Assembly: GCF_002924445.1 (NCBI RefSeq)
Contig: NZ_PIGG01000014.1
Location: 62,001 to 126,000 of the forward strand
DNA: 64,000 nucleotides
Direction: 5' to 3'
DNA from: Minwuia thermotolerans
GTDB taxonomy: Bacteria > Pseudomonadota > Alphaproteobacteria > Minwuiales > Minwuiaceae
This document shows positions 1 through 9,258 of this stretch, piece after piece. The notes beneath the pieces are model-generated. The model made no database searches, was not told the DNA's origin, and saw only the letters and a list, made by a program, of their open reading frames with translations. The number at the start of each line of letters is the position of its first letter. Within the stretch, counting starts at the first letter, position 1. The translations under genes were made by a program, and so were the position numbers.

Positions 1-669
1 CGAGATGCCGCAGGTCAGGAACATCCAGGCCGCCAGCGTCCAGGGTCTGACCCAGCGCGCCCAGGCCGGGTCGACGCGGCCCTCGATCAGCGCCGCCACG
101 GCGAAGGAGAAGGAAACCGACAGGCCGACATAGCCGAGGTAGAGGAAGGGCGGATGGATGGCCAGCGCCGGATCCTGCAGCAGCGGGTTAAGCCCCTGCC
201 CCTCGAAGGGCGCCGGGTCGATCCGCTCGAAGGGGTTTGACGTGAACAGGATGAAGGCGAGGAAGCCGACGCCGATCATCGCCTGCACCGACAGCACCCG
301 CGCCTTCAGCGTCGGCGGCAGGTTATCGCCGAATCGCGCCACGGCGGCGCCGAATAGCGTCAGGATCAGGATCCAGAGCAGCAGCGAGCCTTCGTGATTC
401 CCCCAGACGCCGCTGATCTTGTAAATCATCGGCTTCAGTGAATGGCTGTTGGCGACGACGTTCGCGACCGAGAAGTCGGAGGTCACGAAACTCACCGTCA
501 GACAGCCGAAGGCGAACAGCACCAGCAGGAACTGCGCCTGCGCCGCCGGCGTCGCGATGGCCATCCAGCCGGCGTCGCGCCGCGCCGCGCCGATCTGCGG
601 CACGATGGCCTGCACGGTGGCGACGATGATCGCCAGCACCAGCGCGTATTGTCCGAGTTCGGGGGCCAT
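1..669 (-). CDS. ccmF: CcmF, cytochrome c heme lyase subunit (N-terminal part, runs off window)
   Basis: This is the large membrane subunit of the heme lyase that attaches heme, delivered by holo-CcmE, to apocytochromes c at the periplasmic face. The 223 codons present read MAPELGQYAL at the start and contain the family's GVWGNHEGSLLLW block and several hydrophobic helices; CcmF is usually about 650 residues, so roughly the first third is here and the rest lies left of base 1. The ATG at 669 overlaps the ccmE stop (TGATG), implying translational coupling. ccmG and ccmH would be expected downstream, outside the window. Family identity is secure from both sequence and operon position. Confidence 0.93.
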   Translation of the reverse strand, partial: MAPELGQYALVLAIIVATVQAIVPQIGAARRDAGWMAIATPAAQAQFLLVLFAFGCLTVSFVTSDFSVANVVANSHSLKPMIYKISGVWGNHEGSLLLWILILTLFGAAVARFGDNLPPTLKARVLSVQAMIGVGFLAFILFTSNPFERIDPAPFEGQGLNPLLQDPALAIHPPFLYLGYVGLSVSFSFAVAALIEGRVDPAWARWVRPWTLAAWMFLTCGIS

Positions 670-1142
670 CAGTTCACGGCCTTCGCGCTGCTCATCTGCA
701 TCTTGCCCTCGCAATTGCCCGGGCCCTGCATCGTCGCGGCGATCTCGGGCGGCATGTAGTTCTCGTCGTGCTTGGCCAGCACCTCATGGGCGACGAAGCG
801 GCCGCCGCCGTCAAGCTCGCCAAGGGCGATGACGCCCTGACAATGCCGGAACAGGTCGGGCAGGATCTTGTTGTAGGAGACCTCGATGGCGTTGACCCCG
901 TCCGTCACCCGGAAGCGGGTGATGATGCCTTCCTTCTCGATCGAGCCGTCCTCGACCAGACCGCCGACGCGGAACCGCTTGCCCTCGGGAAAGCCGTTCT
1001 CGACCAGCTGGGTCGGGCTGCGGAAGACATCCAGCTCCTCGTTCAGCGCCATCAGGGAGAACCCGACCGCGCCCCCCACGAACAGCAAGCCGATCAGAAC
1101 CAGCGCCAGCCGCTGCCGTTTCCTGCTGATTTTCCTGCTCAA
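669..1142 (-). CDS. ccmE: CcmE, periplasmic heme chaperone
   Basis: CcmE binds heme covalently and passes it to the CcmF lyase. The 157-residue protein has a basic N-terminus, one membrane anchor (about residues 11-32), an OB-fold periplasmic domain, and the heme-binding motif KHDENY with the covalent histidine at H125 and the conserved Y129. Length is normal for the family. It overlaps ccmD by four bases upstream (ATGA type) and ccmF downstream. The tail after the motif is short and contains one cysteine (GNCEG), which plays no known role. Confidence 0.96.
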   Translation of the reverse strand: MSRKISRKRQRLALVLIGLLFVGGAVGFSLMALNEELDVFRSPTQLVENGFPEGKRFRVGGLVEDGSIEKEGIITRFRVTDGVNAIEVSYNKILPDLFRHCQGVIALGELDGGGRFVAHEVLAKHDENYMPPEIAATMQGPGNCEGKMQMSSAKAVN

Positions 1143-1321
1143 CGCTTCTCCGCCTTTCTCCGCCGCCGGGGGCTCAACGCCTCCAGCGCCCGCGCCTCGC
1201 GCTCGGCGCGCTTCGCGCCGCGCACGCTGACGACCAGCAGCACGACCATCACCAGCGCCGTGGCGCCATAGGTCGGCCAGACATAGGCCGCATAGCCGCC
1301 CATCGCGAGAAACTCGCTCAT
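1139..1321 (-). CDS. ccmD: CcmD, heme exporter accessory protein
   Basis: A 60-residue protein with one transmembrane helix (about residues 13-33) followed by a strongly basic, Arg/Lys-rich cytoplasmic tail ending RRRRKAEKR. This is the standard build of CcmD, which helps release holo-CcmE from the CcmABC complex. The sequence family is weakly conserved, so the call rests mainly on size, topology and its place between ccmC and ccmE. It overlaps ccmE by four bases. Confidence 0.88.
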   Translation of the reverse strand: MSEFLAMGGYAAYVWPTYGATALVMVVLLVVSVRGAKRAEREARALEALSPRRRRKAEKR

Positions 1322-1358
1322 CGGGCCCTGTCTCCGCTCGCCGTGAACATCTTTCCCC

Positions 1359-2102
1359 TCATTCCGCCGGCTGCATCGCCTGATGGCGCGCGGCCTGGGC
1401 CATGCGCATCATCCGGCTGCGCCGGCCGTGGATTTCACCGCGCACCCGGTAGATCAGGACCACCACATAATACGCCAGGAAACCCACTATCATCAGCAAT
1501 AGTGGCCAAAGCATGGAATTGTCGACCCGCGGACCATCCACGGTGATCAGCGTGGCGCCCTGGTGCAGCGTGTTCCACCATTCCACCGAGAACTTGATGA
1601 TCGGAATCATGACCACCCCGACGATGGCGAGGATCGCCGCCGCGACCGCCGCCTTGGCTTCCTCCTCGAAGGCCTGCCAGAGCGCCATGTAGCCGATGTA
1701 GATGAAGAACAGGATCAGGACCGAGGTCAGGCGCGCGTCCCAGACCCACCAGGTGCCCCACATCGGCTTGCCCCAGAGCGAACCGGTGAGCAGGCACAGG
1801 AAGCAGAAGGCGGCGCCCACCGGCGCCGAGGCCTTGGCGATCATGTCGGCGACCGCGTGACGCCAGATCAGCGCCACGGCGCTGGATACAGCCATGCCGA
1901 CATAGACGCCCATCGCCATCATCGCCGCCGGCACGTGAATGAACATGATGCGCACCGTATCGCCCTGCTGGTAGTCGGGCGGCGCGAAGAACAGGCCCCA
2001 GATCAGCCCCGCGCCGATGCAGGCGACGGCCACCGCCGCCGCGAAAGGCAAGATCGCCGAGGTCAGCCTGAGAAAACGCGTGGGATTTGCGAGCTTGTGC
2101 AT
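1359..2102 (-). CDS. ccmC: CcmC, heme-handling membrane protein of the CcmABCD complex
   Basis: CcmC presents heme to CcmE on the outer face of the cytoplasmic membrane. The 247-residue protein has six predicted helices, the tryptophan-rich periplasmic motif WGTWWVWD (about residues 115-122) and the two conserved axial histidines near H56 (FIHVPAAMM) and H180 (NTLHQGA). These are the hallmarks of the heme-handling protein family. It lies 37 bases upstream of ccmD and 81 bases downstream of ccmB; that 81-base spacer is the longest inside the operon. Confidence 0.96.
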   Translation of the reverse strand: MHKLANPTRFLRLTSAILPFAAAVAVACIGAGLIWGLFFAPPDYQQGDTVRIMFIHVPAAMMAMGVYVGMAVSSAVALIWRHAVADMIAKASAPVGAAFCFLCLLTGSLWGKPMWGTWWVWDARLTSVLILFFIYIGYMALWQAFEEEAKAAVAAAILAIVGVVMIPIIKFSVEWWNTLHQGATLITVDGPRVDNSMLWPLLLMIVGFLAYYVVVLIYRVRGEIHGRRSRMMRMAQAARHQAMQPAE

Positions 2103-2183
2103 CTGGCTCCCTAGATAGGACGGACCGACCCGCCGGAAAGTGATCCCCGTCTCAGCCCCGCTGCACAGGATTCACCTGAAAAA

Positions 2184-2852
2184 TCAATCGAGCGCAAGCC
2201 TTAGCGCCCATGCTGCGGCCATCGGCGCCATCACAATCGCGCCAAGCAGGATCGCGGCGAGGAAGAACAGGTTCGCGGCGGGATCGAAGTCCTGCAGCGC
2301 GGCCTCCACCGCACCGACGCCGAAGATCAGCACGGGGATGTAGAGCGGCGTGACGATAAGGGTGAGCAGCACGCCGCCGCGGCGGACGCCGACCGTCAGC
2401 GCCGCTCCGATGGCGCCGATCAGGCTGAGCGTCGGCGTGCCCAGCGCCATGGCCGCGACCAGCGTGGCGAAGCCCTCGAAGGGCAACTGCATCAGCAGCG
2501 CCAGCACCGGGGTCGCCAGGATCAACGGCAATCCCGTGGTCAGCCAGTGCGCGGCGATCTTGGCGGCGACGATCACCGGCAGCGGCACCGGCAGCAGCGC
2601 GAGGTGGTCAAGGCTGCCGTCCTCCAGGTCCGCCTGGAACAGCCGGTCGAGGGAAAGCAGCACCGACAGCAGCGCCGCGACCCAGATCACGCCCGAGGCG
2701 ATGCGCGAGAGCATTTCCGGCTCCGGCCCGATCCCGAGCGGGAACAACATGATCACCATGACGAAGAAGGCGATGACCAGCAGGCTCGCCCCGCCCTGGC
2801 GGCGCGCCAGCAGCAGGTCCCGGCGCACGACGGCGAGAAAGGCGGCAAGCAT
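2184..2852 (-). CDS. ccmB: CcmB, ABC heme-handling permease subunit
   Basis: CcmB is the membrane subunit that pairs with the CcmA ATPase to release holo-CcmE from CcmC. The 222-residue protein has six hydrophobic segments, a typical start (MLAAFLAVVRRDLLLARRQG) and the conserved inner region around FQADLEDGSLDHLAL. The start codon lies two bases beyond the ccmA stop, so the two are translated together. Length matches the family. Confidence 0.95.
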   Translation of the reverse strand: MLAAFLAVVRRDLLLARRQGGASLLVIAFFVMVIMLFPLGIGPEPEMLSRIASGVIWVAALLSVLLSLDRLFQADLEDGSLDHLALLPVPLPVIVAAKIAAHWLTTGLPLILATPVLALLMQLPFEGFATLVAAMALGTPTLSLIGAIGAALTVGVRRGGVLLTLIVTPLYIPVLIFGVGAVEAALQDFDPAANLFFLAAILLGAIVMAPMAAAWALRLALD

Positions 2853-2854
2853 GA

Positions 2855-3499
2855 TCAGTCCTCCGCCTCCGCGTACCAGTCGTCGATGTTCTCAGGCGGC
2901 GTGATCTCGAATTGCTCGCCTTCGACGCCGGGCAGCGGGGTGTGGGTCGCGGCGACGATCAGTCCGCCGGCGGAAAGGTGGTCCGCCATCACCCCGCCCA
3001 GGGCCGCGACCGCGTCCCGGTCCAGCGCGGTCACGGGTTCGTCCAGCAGCCAGAGCGCCGCCGGCTCGATCAGCAGCCGGCTCAGCGCCACGCGCCGGCG
3101 CTGGCCCGCCGACATGTAGCCTACGGGCAGATCGGCCAGTCCCTCGATGCCGAAACGCGCCAGCGCCTCCTGCGGGTCAGCCGCGCCGCCGCCCTTCAGG
3201 CGCGCCGCAAGGGCCAGATTTTCCGCCGCGGTCAGCGCGGGCTTCATGCCGTCCTTGTGGCCCGCATAGAGAAGTTCCGCACGGAATGCGTCCGGATCCG
3301 CGGCGATCGGCTCGCCGCGCCAGCGCACCTCCCCGGCGAACGGCCGCGCCAGACCGGCGATCATCCGCATCAGGGTCGACTTGCCGGCCCCGTTGCGGCC
3401 GGTCAGGGTCAGCATGCCGCCGGCGGCGACGGCAAAGCCGATGTCGGCGAAGATCAGGCGATCGCCCCGCATCGCCGCCAGTCCGATCCCTTCGAGCAC
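2855..3499 (-). CDS. ccmA: CcmA, ABC transporter ATPase of cytochrome c maturation
   Basis: This is the cytoplasmic ATPase that drives release of heme-loaded CcmE. The 214-residue protein shows a Walker A motif GRNGAGKST (residues 34-42), a signature region YMSAGQRRRVALSR, and Walker B WLLDEP. It is the first ccm gene, starting 11 bases after the folB stop, so folB and ccm may share a transcript. Confidence 0.96.
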   Translation of the reverse strand: MLEGIGLAAMRGDRLIFADIGFAVAAGGMLTLTGRNGAGKSTLMRMIAGLARPFAGEVRWRGEPIAADPDAFRAELLYAGHKDGMKPALTAAENLALAARLKGGGAADPQEALARFGIEGLADLPVGYMSAGQRRRVALSRLLIEPAALWLLDEPVTALDRDAVAALGGVMADHLSAGGLIVAATHTPLPGVEGEQFEITPPENIDDWYAEAED

Positions 3500-3510
3500 G
3501 GGATCCGGCC

Positions 3511-3870
3511 TCAGCGCGCGCGCGTGCGGCTCATCTCCGCACCGACGCTCTCGACGTCGCCGAAGACGTCCAGCTTCTCGATCGTGACCCGGGCGCTGAC
3601 GACGCGGGGATGGGCCAGGGTCATGTCCAGCACCCGGTCGCCCAGGATCTCGACGAGATCGATATGGCCGGAACCGGCAATGTCCTTGATGCCGTTCAGC
3701 AGATCCTCGTAGGAGACGACGCCACTGATCCCCTCGTCGTCCTCGTCGCGGACGGTCTCGGCCTCCAGGTTGATGCGCACGCGCTGGGCGTGACCGCGTT
3801 CATGCGCATGGACGCCGATTTCCATGGCCAGCACCAGATCGCGGATGAAGATCCTGTATGTATCCGGCAC
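3511..3870 (-). CDS. folB: Dihydroneopterin aldolase family protein (FolB-like)
   Basis: FolB converts 7,8-dihydroneopterin to 6-hydroxymethyl-dihydropterin in folate synthesis. The 119-residue protein follows the tunnelling-fold pattern: an N-terminal strand with the IGVHAHERGHAQRV segment, then SYEDLLNGIKDI and a helix around VEILGDRVLD. Length fits FolB. It sits directly upstream of ccmA with an 11-base gap, an unusual partner for a folate gene. A related pterin epimerase or oxygenase of the same fold cannot be excluded from sequence alone. Confidence 0.8.
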   Translation of the reverse strand: MPDTYRIFIRDLVLAMEIGVHAHERGHAQRVRINLEAETVRDEDDEGISGVVSYEDLLNGIKDIAGSGHIDLVEILGDRVLDMTLAHPRVVSARVTIEKLDVFGDVESVGAEMSRTRAR

Positions 3871-4002
3871 ACCCGTCCCCCGGCCCTGACCTCGTGAGCG
3901 TTGCCACTAACGATTTAACGGACCGCCGGTCAAGCGCGCCGCGCCCGCGCCTGCGCCTGCGCGCGGCGGTACGAAGCGGACCGGCCAGGGCCCCGGAACA
4001 GA

Positions 4003-5199
4003 CTAGCGGAAGATTTCGCCGGCGATGATCATCTTGCGCACCTCGGTGGTGCCCGCGCCGATCTCCAGCAGCTTGGTGTGGCGGAAGAGGCGGTTGATCT
4101 CCGATTCCCAGATGTAGCCCGTCCCGCCGTGGACCTGGACCGCGAGGTCCAGCAGGCGGTTCATGGTGTTGGCCGTGTACATGACCGACGCGGCAGTGAT
4201 CTTGTGCACGTCGCCGCGCCCGCCTTCGCCCTCGGCCAGGTCATTGACCGCGGCCAGCCCCTTGTAGGTGAACAGGCGCACCGCCTCGAGCATCACGTAC
4301 ATGTCGGCGATGTGGCTCTGCACCATCTGGAAGCTGGAGATGGGCTGGCCGAACTGCTTGCGTTCCCTGGCGTAATCGACCGTGAGTTCGTAGGCCCGCT
4401 CGCAGATGCCGAGGCAGATGGGCGAGATCATCGCCCGCTCCAGGTCCAGTCCGGACATGACGACGACGTGGCCCTTGTTCTCCTCGCCCACCATGTTGGC
4501 CGCCGGCACACGGCAGTCTTCGAACACCAGTTCGCCGGTCTGGCTGCCGCGGAAGCCCATCTTGATCAGCTTCTGGGCGACCTTGAAGCCCGGCATGTCC
4601 TTCTCGATGACGAAGGCGGAAATGCCCTTCGCGCCGGCCTCCGGGTTGGTCTTCGCATAGACCAGCAGGATATCGGCGACGGGGCCGTTGGTGATGTAGA
4701 GCTTGGAGCCGTTGAGGATGTAGTCGTCGCCGTCGCGGCGCGCCGTCGTCCGCATCGAGCCCAGCGCATCGGACCCGGCGCCCGGCTCGGTCAGGCCCAG
4801 CGCGCCGATCAGCGAACCGTCGGCCAGGCCCGGCACGTAGCGTTTGCGGATGTCCTCATTGCCGTTGCGCAGGATGTTGTTCATGCACAGGTTGTCATGC
4901 GCCACCCAGGCCAGGCCGAAGGCCGGGTTCCAGCGGCTGATCGCCTGCAGAAGCAGCCCGGAGCCGAAGACGTCGAGGCCGGCGCCGCCCAGTTCCGGCG
5001 GCGCCGTGACGCCCAGGAATCCGACCTCGCCCAGCGCCCGGAACTCGGCGTCCGGCCACCATTCCTCGTTGTCCATGCGCGCGGCGAGCGGGTAAATCTG
5101 CTCGCGCGCGTAGCGGTCCGCGGTGTCGAGCAGCGTGCGCTGCTCCTCGGACAGGTCAAAGGCCGGGGCCGCAGCCTCGTTCGGTATTGCGTTGTTCAT
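4003..5199 (-). CDS. Isovaleryl-CoA dehydrogenase-like acyl-CoA dehydrogenase
   Basis: A 398-residue FAD acyl-CoA dehydrogenase that should introduce an alpha-beta double bond into a short branched acyl-CoA and pass electrons to ETF. Visible are the flavin/substrate region around GLTEPGAGSDALGSM, the helix SGLDLERAMIS carrying the glutamate used as catalytic base in isovaleryl-CoA dehydrogenases, and the C-terminal block VHGGTGY followed by AGTTEVRKMIIAGEIFR. The position of that glutamate favours the isovaleryl class (leucine breakdown). It is divergent from pccA across about 136 bases. Exact substrate is an inference. Confidence 0.85.
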   Translation of the reverse strand: MNNAIPNEAAAPAFDLSEEQRTLLDTADRYAREQIYPLAARMDNEEWWPDAEFRALGEVGFLGVTAPPELGGAGLDVFGSGLLLQAISRWNPAFGLAWVAHDNLCMNNILRNGNEDIRKRYVPGLADGSLIGALGLTEPGAGSDALGSMRTTARRDGDDYILNGSKLYITNGPVADILLVYAKTNPEAGAKGISAFVIEKDMPGFKVAQKLIKMGFRGSQTGELVFEDCRVPAANMVGEENKGHVVVMSGLDLERAMISPICLGICERAYELTVDYARERKQFGQPISSFQMVQSHIADMYVMLEAVRLFTYKGLAAVNDLAEGEGGRGDVHKITAASVMYTANTMNRLLDLAVQVHGGTGYIWESEINRLFRHTKLLEIGAGTTEVRKMIIAGEIFR

Positions 5200-5335
5200 G
5201 TCTCTCTCCCCAAGTGCCGGCGATTAGAACCGAGGCGCGCGCGCTTGTCACCCACCCGGCGGTCTTTCCGCCGTTGTCGGCCCTGTATCGAGGCGCTAGA
5301 AGGAACGGCAGAGTTTGGGGGAACCAGCGGACAAG

Positions 5336-7321
5336 ATGTTCAAGAAGATTCTGATTGCCAATCGCGGCGAGATCGCCTGCCGCGTCATGAAGACCGCCCG
5401 GGCCATGGGCATCCAGACGGTCGCCGTCTACTCCGACGCCGATGACGGCGCGCTGCACATGCGCCTGGCTGACGAGGCCGTCCACATCGGTGGCGCCGCG
5501 GCCTCGGAGAGCTACCTGGTCATCGACCGGATCATCCAGGCGTGCAAGGAGACCGGCGCCGAGGCGGTCCATCCCGGCTATGGCTTCCTGTCGGAGAACC
5601 AGAAGTTCTACGCCGCCCTCGAGAAGGCCGGCATCGCCTTCATCGGCCCGGGCCAGAAGGCCATCGCGGCGATGGGCGACAAGATCGAATCGAAGAAGCT
5701 GGCCATGCAGGCCGGCGTCAGCACCGTACCCGGCCACGCCGACATCATCGACGACCCGGAGGAAGCGGTGAGGATCGCCGCCGACATCGGCCTGCCGGTG
5801 ATGATCAAGGCCTCCGCCGGCGGCGGCGGCAAGGGCATGCGCGTCGCCTGGAGCGAGGAGGAGGTGCGCGACGGCTTCAAGTCGGCGAAGTCCGAAGCCG
5901 CCTCCAGCTTCGGCGACGACCGCGTCTTCATCGAGAAGTTCATCGAGGAGCCGCGCCATATCGAGATCCAGGTGCTGGCCGACGGCCAGGGCACGACGCT
6001 CTATGTCGGCGAGCGCGAATGCTCGATCCAGCGCCGCCACCAGAAGGTCATCGAAGAGGCGCCGAGCCCCTTCCTGGACGAAGCGACCCGCCGGGCCATG
6101 GGCGAGCAGGCCGTGGCCCTGGCGGAGGCCGTCGACTATCGCAGCGCGGGCACGGTCGAGTTCATTGTCGACAAGGAACGCAATTTCTACTTCCTGGAGA
6201 TGAACACCCGGCTTCAGGTCGAGCATCCGGTCACCGAGCTGGTCACCGGCATCGACCTGGTCGAGCAGATGATCCGCGTCGCCGCCGGCGAAAAGCTGCA
6301 GCTCACCCAGGACGACATCCGCCTGAATGGCTGGGCCATCGAGAGCCGCATCTACGCCGAGGATCCCTATCGCGGGTTCCTGCCATCGATCGGGCGGCTG
6401 ACCCGCTACCAGCCGCCGAAGGAGAACCGCATCGTCCGCGTCGACACCGGCGTGGTCGAGGGCTCCGAGATCACCATGTTCTACGACCCGATGATCGCCA
6501 AGCTGTGCACCTATGGCGCGACCCGGGCCGAGGCGATCGACAACATGATCGACGCCCTGAACGGTTTCCGGATCGAGGGCATCAGCCACAACATCAACTT
6601 CGTCAACGCCGTCTGCAATCACGAGCGCTTCCGCGAGGGACGGCTGTCGACCAACTTCATCGCCGAGGAATATCCGGAAGGTTTCGTCGGCGCGCCCCTG
6701 AAACAGGAGACCGAGCGGCAGCTCGTCGCCGTGGCCGTCGTCGCGCACCTGCGCGATCTGGCGCGCGGCACCTCGATCTCCGGTCAGGTGCCCCATTTCG
6801 TCGCCAGGATCGGTCAGGACTGGCGGGTGCAGTGCGGCGAACAGAACTTCACCGTGCGCACCACGGTCGGCGACTACGCCACCGACGTCACCGTCGACAA
6901 CGACCACATGATCGTCGAAAGCCGCTACCGCCCCGGCCAGGCGCAGTTCGTCGGCAATGTCGGTTCCCGGCGCATGCAGGCGATGATCACCCGGACGCTG
7001 GAAGGCTATCTGCTGACCTTCGACGGCGCGACGCGGGAGTTCATCATCCGCACGCCCACGGGCGCGGAGATGGCGGCGCTGATGCCGGTCAAGGAAGCCG
7101 TGGACATGTCGAAGTTCCTCGTCTGCCCGATGCCCGGCGCGCTGATGCAGATGCACGTCGAGGTCGGCGACGAGGTCAAGACCGGCCAGCCCCTGGCCGT
7201 CATCGAGGCGATGAAGATGGAGAACGTCCTCCGCGCCGAGACCGACGGCGTGGTCAAGGCCGTCAACGCCAGGCCCGGCGACAGCCTGGCGGTCGACGAC
7301 ATCATTCTCGAACTGGAATAG
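5336..7321 (+). CDS. pccA: Propionyl-CoA carboxylase alpha subunit (biotin carboxylase plus BCCP)
   Basis: PccA carboxylates its own biotin with bicarbonate and ATP for transfer to propionyl-CoA by PccB. The 661 residues begin MFKKILIANRGEIACRV, typical of biotin carboxylase. They contain the ATP-grasp glycine loop KASAGGGGKGM, the active-site ERECSIQRRHQK segment, a middle PCC-type BT domain, and a C-terminal biotinyl domain with EAMKMEN, whose first lysine is biotinylated. An in-frame TTG 21 bases upstream is less likely than the ATG used here, which starts exactly at the family N-terminus. The phrase SRIYAEDPYRGFLPSIGRL favours PCC over methylcrotonyl-CoA carboxylase. No pccB lies beside it. 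Confidence 0.92.
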   Translation: MFKKILIANRGEIACRVMKTARAMGIQTVAVYSDADDGALHMRLADEAVHIGGAAASESYLVIDRIIQACKETGAEAVHPGYGFLSENQKFYAALEKAGIAFIGPGQKAIAAMGDKIESKKLAMQAGVSTVPGHADIIDDPEEAVRIAADIGLPVMIKASAGGGGKGMRVAWSEEEVRDGFKSAKSEAASSFGDDRVFIEKFIEEPRHIEIQVLADGQGTTLYVGERECSIQRRHQKVIEEAPSPFLDEATRRAMGEQAVALAEAVDYRSAGTVEFIVDKERNFYFLEMNTRLQVEHPVTELVTGIDLVEQMIRVAAGEKLQLTQDDIRLNGWAIESRIYAEDPYRGFLPSIGRLTRYQPPKENRIVRVDTGVVEGSEITMFYDPMIAKLCTYGATRAEAIDNMIDALNGFRIEGISHNINFVNAVCNHERFREGRLSTNFIAEEYPEGFVGAPLKQETERQLVAVAVVAHLRDLARGTSISGQVPHFVARIGQDWRVQCGEQNFTVRTTVGDYATDVTVDNDHMIVESRYRPGQAQFVGNVGSRRMQAMITRTLEGYLLTFDGATREFIIRTPTGAEMAALMPVKEAVDMSKFLVCPMPGALMQMHVEVGDEVKTGQPLAVIEAMKMENVLRAETDGVVKAVNARPGDSLAVDDIILELE

Positions 7322-7322
7322 C

Positions 7323-8735
7323 TCAGGCGGGCGCGGACGCCGCCCGGGACCAGAGCAGGCGGCGGCCGGACAGCACCATCGCGGCGGCGAAGGCGAGGCC
7401 CGCGCCGGCGGCCGCGAGCGACAGCTCGTCGATCCCGCCGCCCGCGCGCTGCGCCACCAGCGCCCCCACGCCGAGCGCCAGAGCCAGCCGCAGGGCGCCC
7501 GCCAGGAACGGCCAGATGGCGCTCCCCACCCCCAGCAGGGCGAAGAACAGCCCGAAGGCGAAGCCCATCACCGGCAGCGTCGGGCCCATGGCGCGCAGAT
7601 AGGCCGCGCCGGCGGCGACGACCGCCGGTTCGTCGCTGAACAGCCGCATCCAGCCTTCGGGCAGGAGAATGGCGACGCCTGCGAACACCAGCCCGATCAG
7701 CGCCGATATCCCGCAGCCCGCCCAGGCGATGGCGCGCACACGGTCCTGCAGCCCCGCCCCGGCATTGGTGGCGATCATGGCGATCACCGCGCTGCCGACG
7801 CCGAAGGTGATCGGGATCTGCAGCAGCTCCAGCCGGTTCGCCGCGCCGAAGCCGGCCAGCGCCGCCGGCCCGAAGAGGGCGAACAGCGAGGTCAGTCCCA
7901 GGAACGTCGCCTGCAGCTGGATGGTGTTCAGCGAGGCCAGCACGCCGATCTTCAGGATCGCGCCGAAATGCCGCCGGGCGGGCCGGAAATCGGCGGCGGT
8001 CAGGCGGAACAGGCCCCGGCCCGAGAACAGGTAGACCAGCAGGATCAGGGCGCCGACGCCATAGGTGGCGAGCAGCGCGATGGCCGCGCCGACGACCCCC
8101 ATCGGCTCGAACGGGCCGAGACCCAGGATCAGCACCGGCGAGAGCATCAGGTGGACCGCCTCGCCGGCCACGATGGCGCCGGCGGGCACCGTCATGATGC
8201 CCATGCCGCGCACGGCGTTGGCGGTCAGGTTCATCAGCCAGACCAGGGCGATGCCGCCGAAGACGATGGCCGAGTATGTCACCGCCGCCTCCAGCGCTGC
8301 GCCTTCCGCCCCCAGCGCCCGGAAGATCTCCGGCCCCAGGCCGATCATGATGGCGCCCGCCCCGGCCGCCACGATGAGCGCCAGCATCACCGCATGGGCG
8401 GCGATGCCGGCGGCTTCCCGCGTCCGCCCCGCCCCCAACGCCGCGCCGATCGAGGCGGCGGTCCCGGCCCCCAGGCCGCTCGCCGACATGGTCTGCATCA
8501 GCAGGAAGATCGGGAAGACCAGCGAGACGCCGGCCAGCGCGTCTGTGCCGATCCAGCCGATGAAGACGGCGTCGAAGGAAATGAAGGCGACCCGCGCCGC
8601 GGCCTCGCCGAAATTCGGAAAGGCGAGCCTGAGCAGCGTCGGCGTCACCGGCCCCTCCAGCAGCAGGCGCGTGCGCGGGCTGACCGCTTCAGGCGGCCCG
8701 GACGCGGCGGCGGCGGTCGTTTCGGCCTGGCTCAT
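7323..8735 (-). CDS. MATE-family multidrug/Na+ antiporter
   Basis: A 470-residue inner-membrane protein with about twelve hydrophobic helices and the internal two-fold organisation of MATE efflux pumps. Recognisable blocks are FPNFGEAAARVAFISFDAVFIG near the N-terminus and repeated small-residue-rich helices. Such pumps export cationic drugs or metabolites in exchange for H+ or Na+. The ATG at 8735 (MSQAETT) is preferred over an upstream TTG at 8798, whose extra residues look non-coding. It is convergent with pccA, one base apart. Substrate unknown. Confidence 0.85.
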   Translation of the reverse strand: MSQAETTAAAASGPPEAVSPRTRLLLEGPVTPTLLRLAFPNFGEAAARVAFISFDAVFIGWIGTDALAGVSLVFPIFLLMQTMSASGLGAGTAASIGAALGAGRTREAAGIAAHAVMLALIVAAGAGAIMIGLGPEIFRALGAEGAALEAAVTYSAIVFGGIALVWLMNLTANAVRGMGIMTVPAGAIVAGEAVHLMLSPVLILGLGPFEPMGVVGAAIALLATYGVGALILLVYLFSGRGLFRLTAADFRPARRHFGAILKIGVLASLNTIQLQATFLGLTSLFALFGPAALAGFGAANRLELLQIPITFGVGSAVIAMIATNAGAGLQDRVRAIAWAGCGISALIGLVFAGVAILLPEGWMRLFSDEPAVVAAGAAYLRAMGPTLPVMGFAFGLFFALLGVGSAIWPFLAGALRLALALGVGALVAQRAGGGIDELSLAAAGAGLAFAAAMVLSGRRLLWSRAASAPA

Positions 8736-8858
8736 GATGCGGCGGCTCTCCCCTTCCGGATCGGCGGACAGCTTCGGGCCATCCTCCGGGCGGCGCAATT
8801 ACCTCCGGGGTCATCGCCGTGCTAGGCTTGGCCGGAGGTTTCGCCGGTTCGGGGAGAC

Positions 8859-9161
8859 ATGACCATGGCGGAAGGCAGGACAGCGGCGGTGCTGGCGCGC
8901 ATCTCCGGGCGGGTACAGGGCGTCTGGTTCCGCGGCTTCGTCACGGAGAACGCGGCAAAGCTGGGCGTCCGCGGCTGGGTCCGCAACCGCAGCGACGGCA
9001 CGGTGGAGGCGCTGTTCGTCGGCGATGGTCCTGCGGTCAACGAACTGCTGCGCCGCTGCCGCGCCGGCCCGCCGGCGGCGAAGGTCGAGCACGTCAACGC
9101 GCGGCCGCTGGACGTCCCCGATCCCGAACCACAGGGCTTCGAGCAGCGCCCCACGGAGTGA
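8859..9161 (+). CDS. acyP: Acylphosphatase
   Basis: A 100-residue enzyme hydrolysing acyl phosphates. The catalytic loop RISGRVQGVWFRGFV contains the substrate-binding arginine, and RGWVRNRSDGTVEALFVG contains the catalytic asparagine. The fold order and motif spacing are standard; the C-terminal tail of about 10 residues beyond the fold is slightly long. Two ATG codons two codons apart (8859 and 8865) could both serve as start. Confidence 0.93.
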   Translation: MTMAEGRTAAVLARISGRVQGVWFRGFVTENAAKLGVRGWVRNRSDGTVEALFVGDGPAVNELLRRCRAGPPAAKVEHVNARPLDVPDPEPQGFEQRPTE

Positions 9162-9258
9162 GGGCGAGCGAGGCCCGCCATGACCCGGGGCGGACTTGCG
9201 CGCAAAGACTTCGCGTGATCCGATAGGCGTTCATCTGATGCGTGGGGAGGCGCGGACC

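Noticed and set aside
5156-7156. 666-codon minus-strand frame
   Set aside because: Antisense shadow of pccA with repetitive composition; the plus-strand gene has all family motifs.
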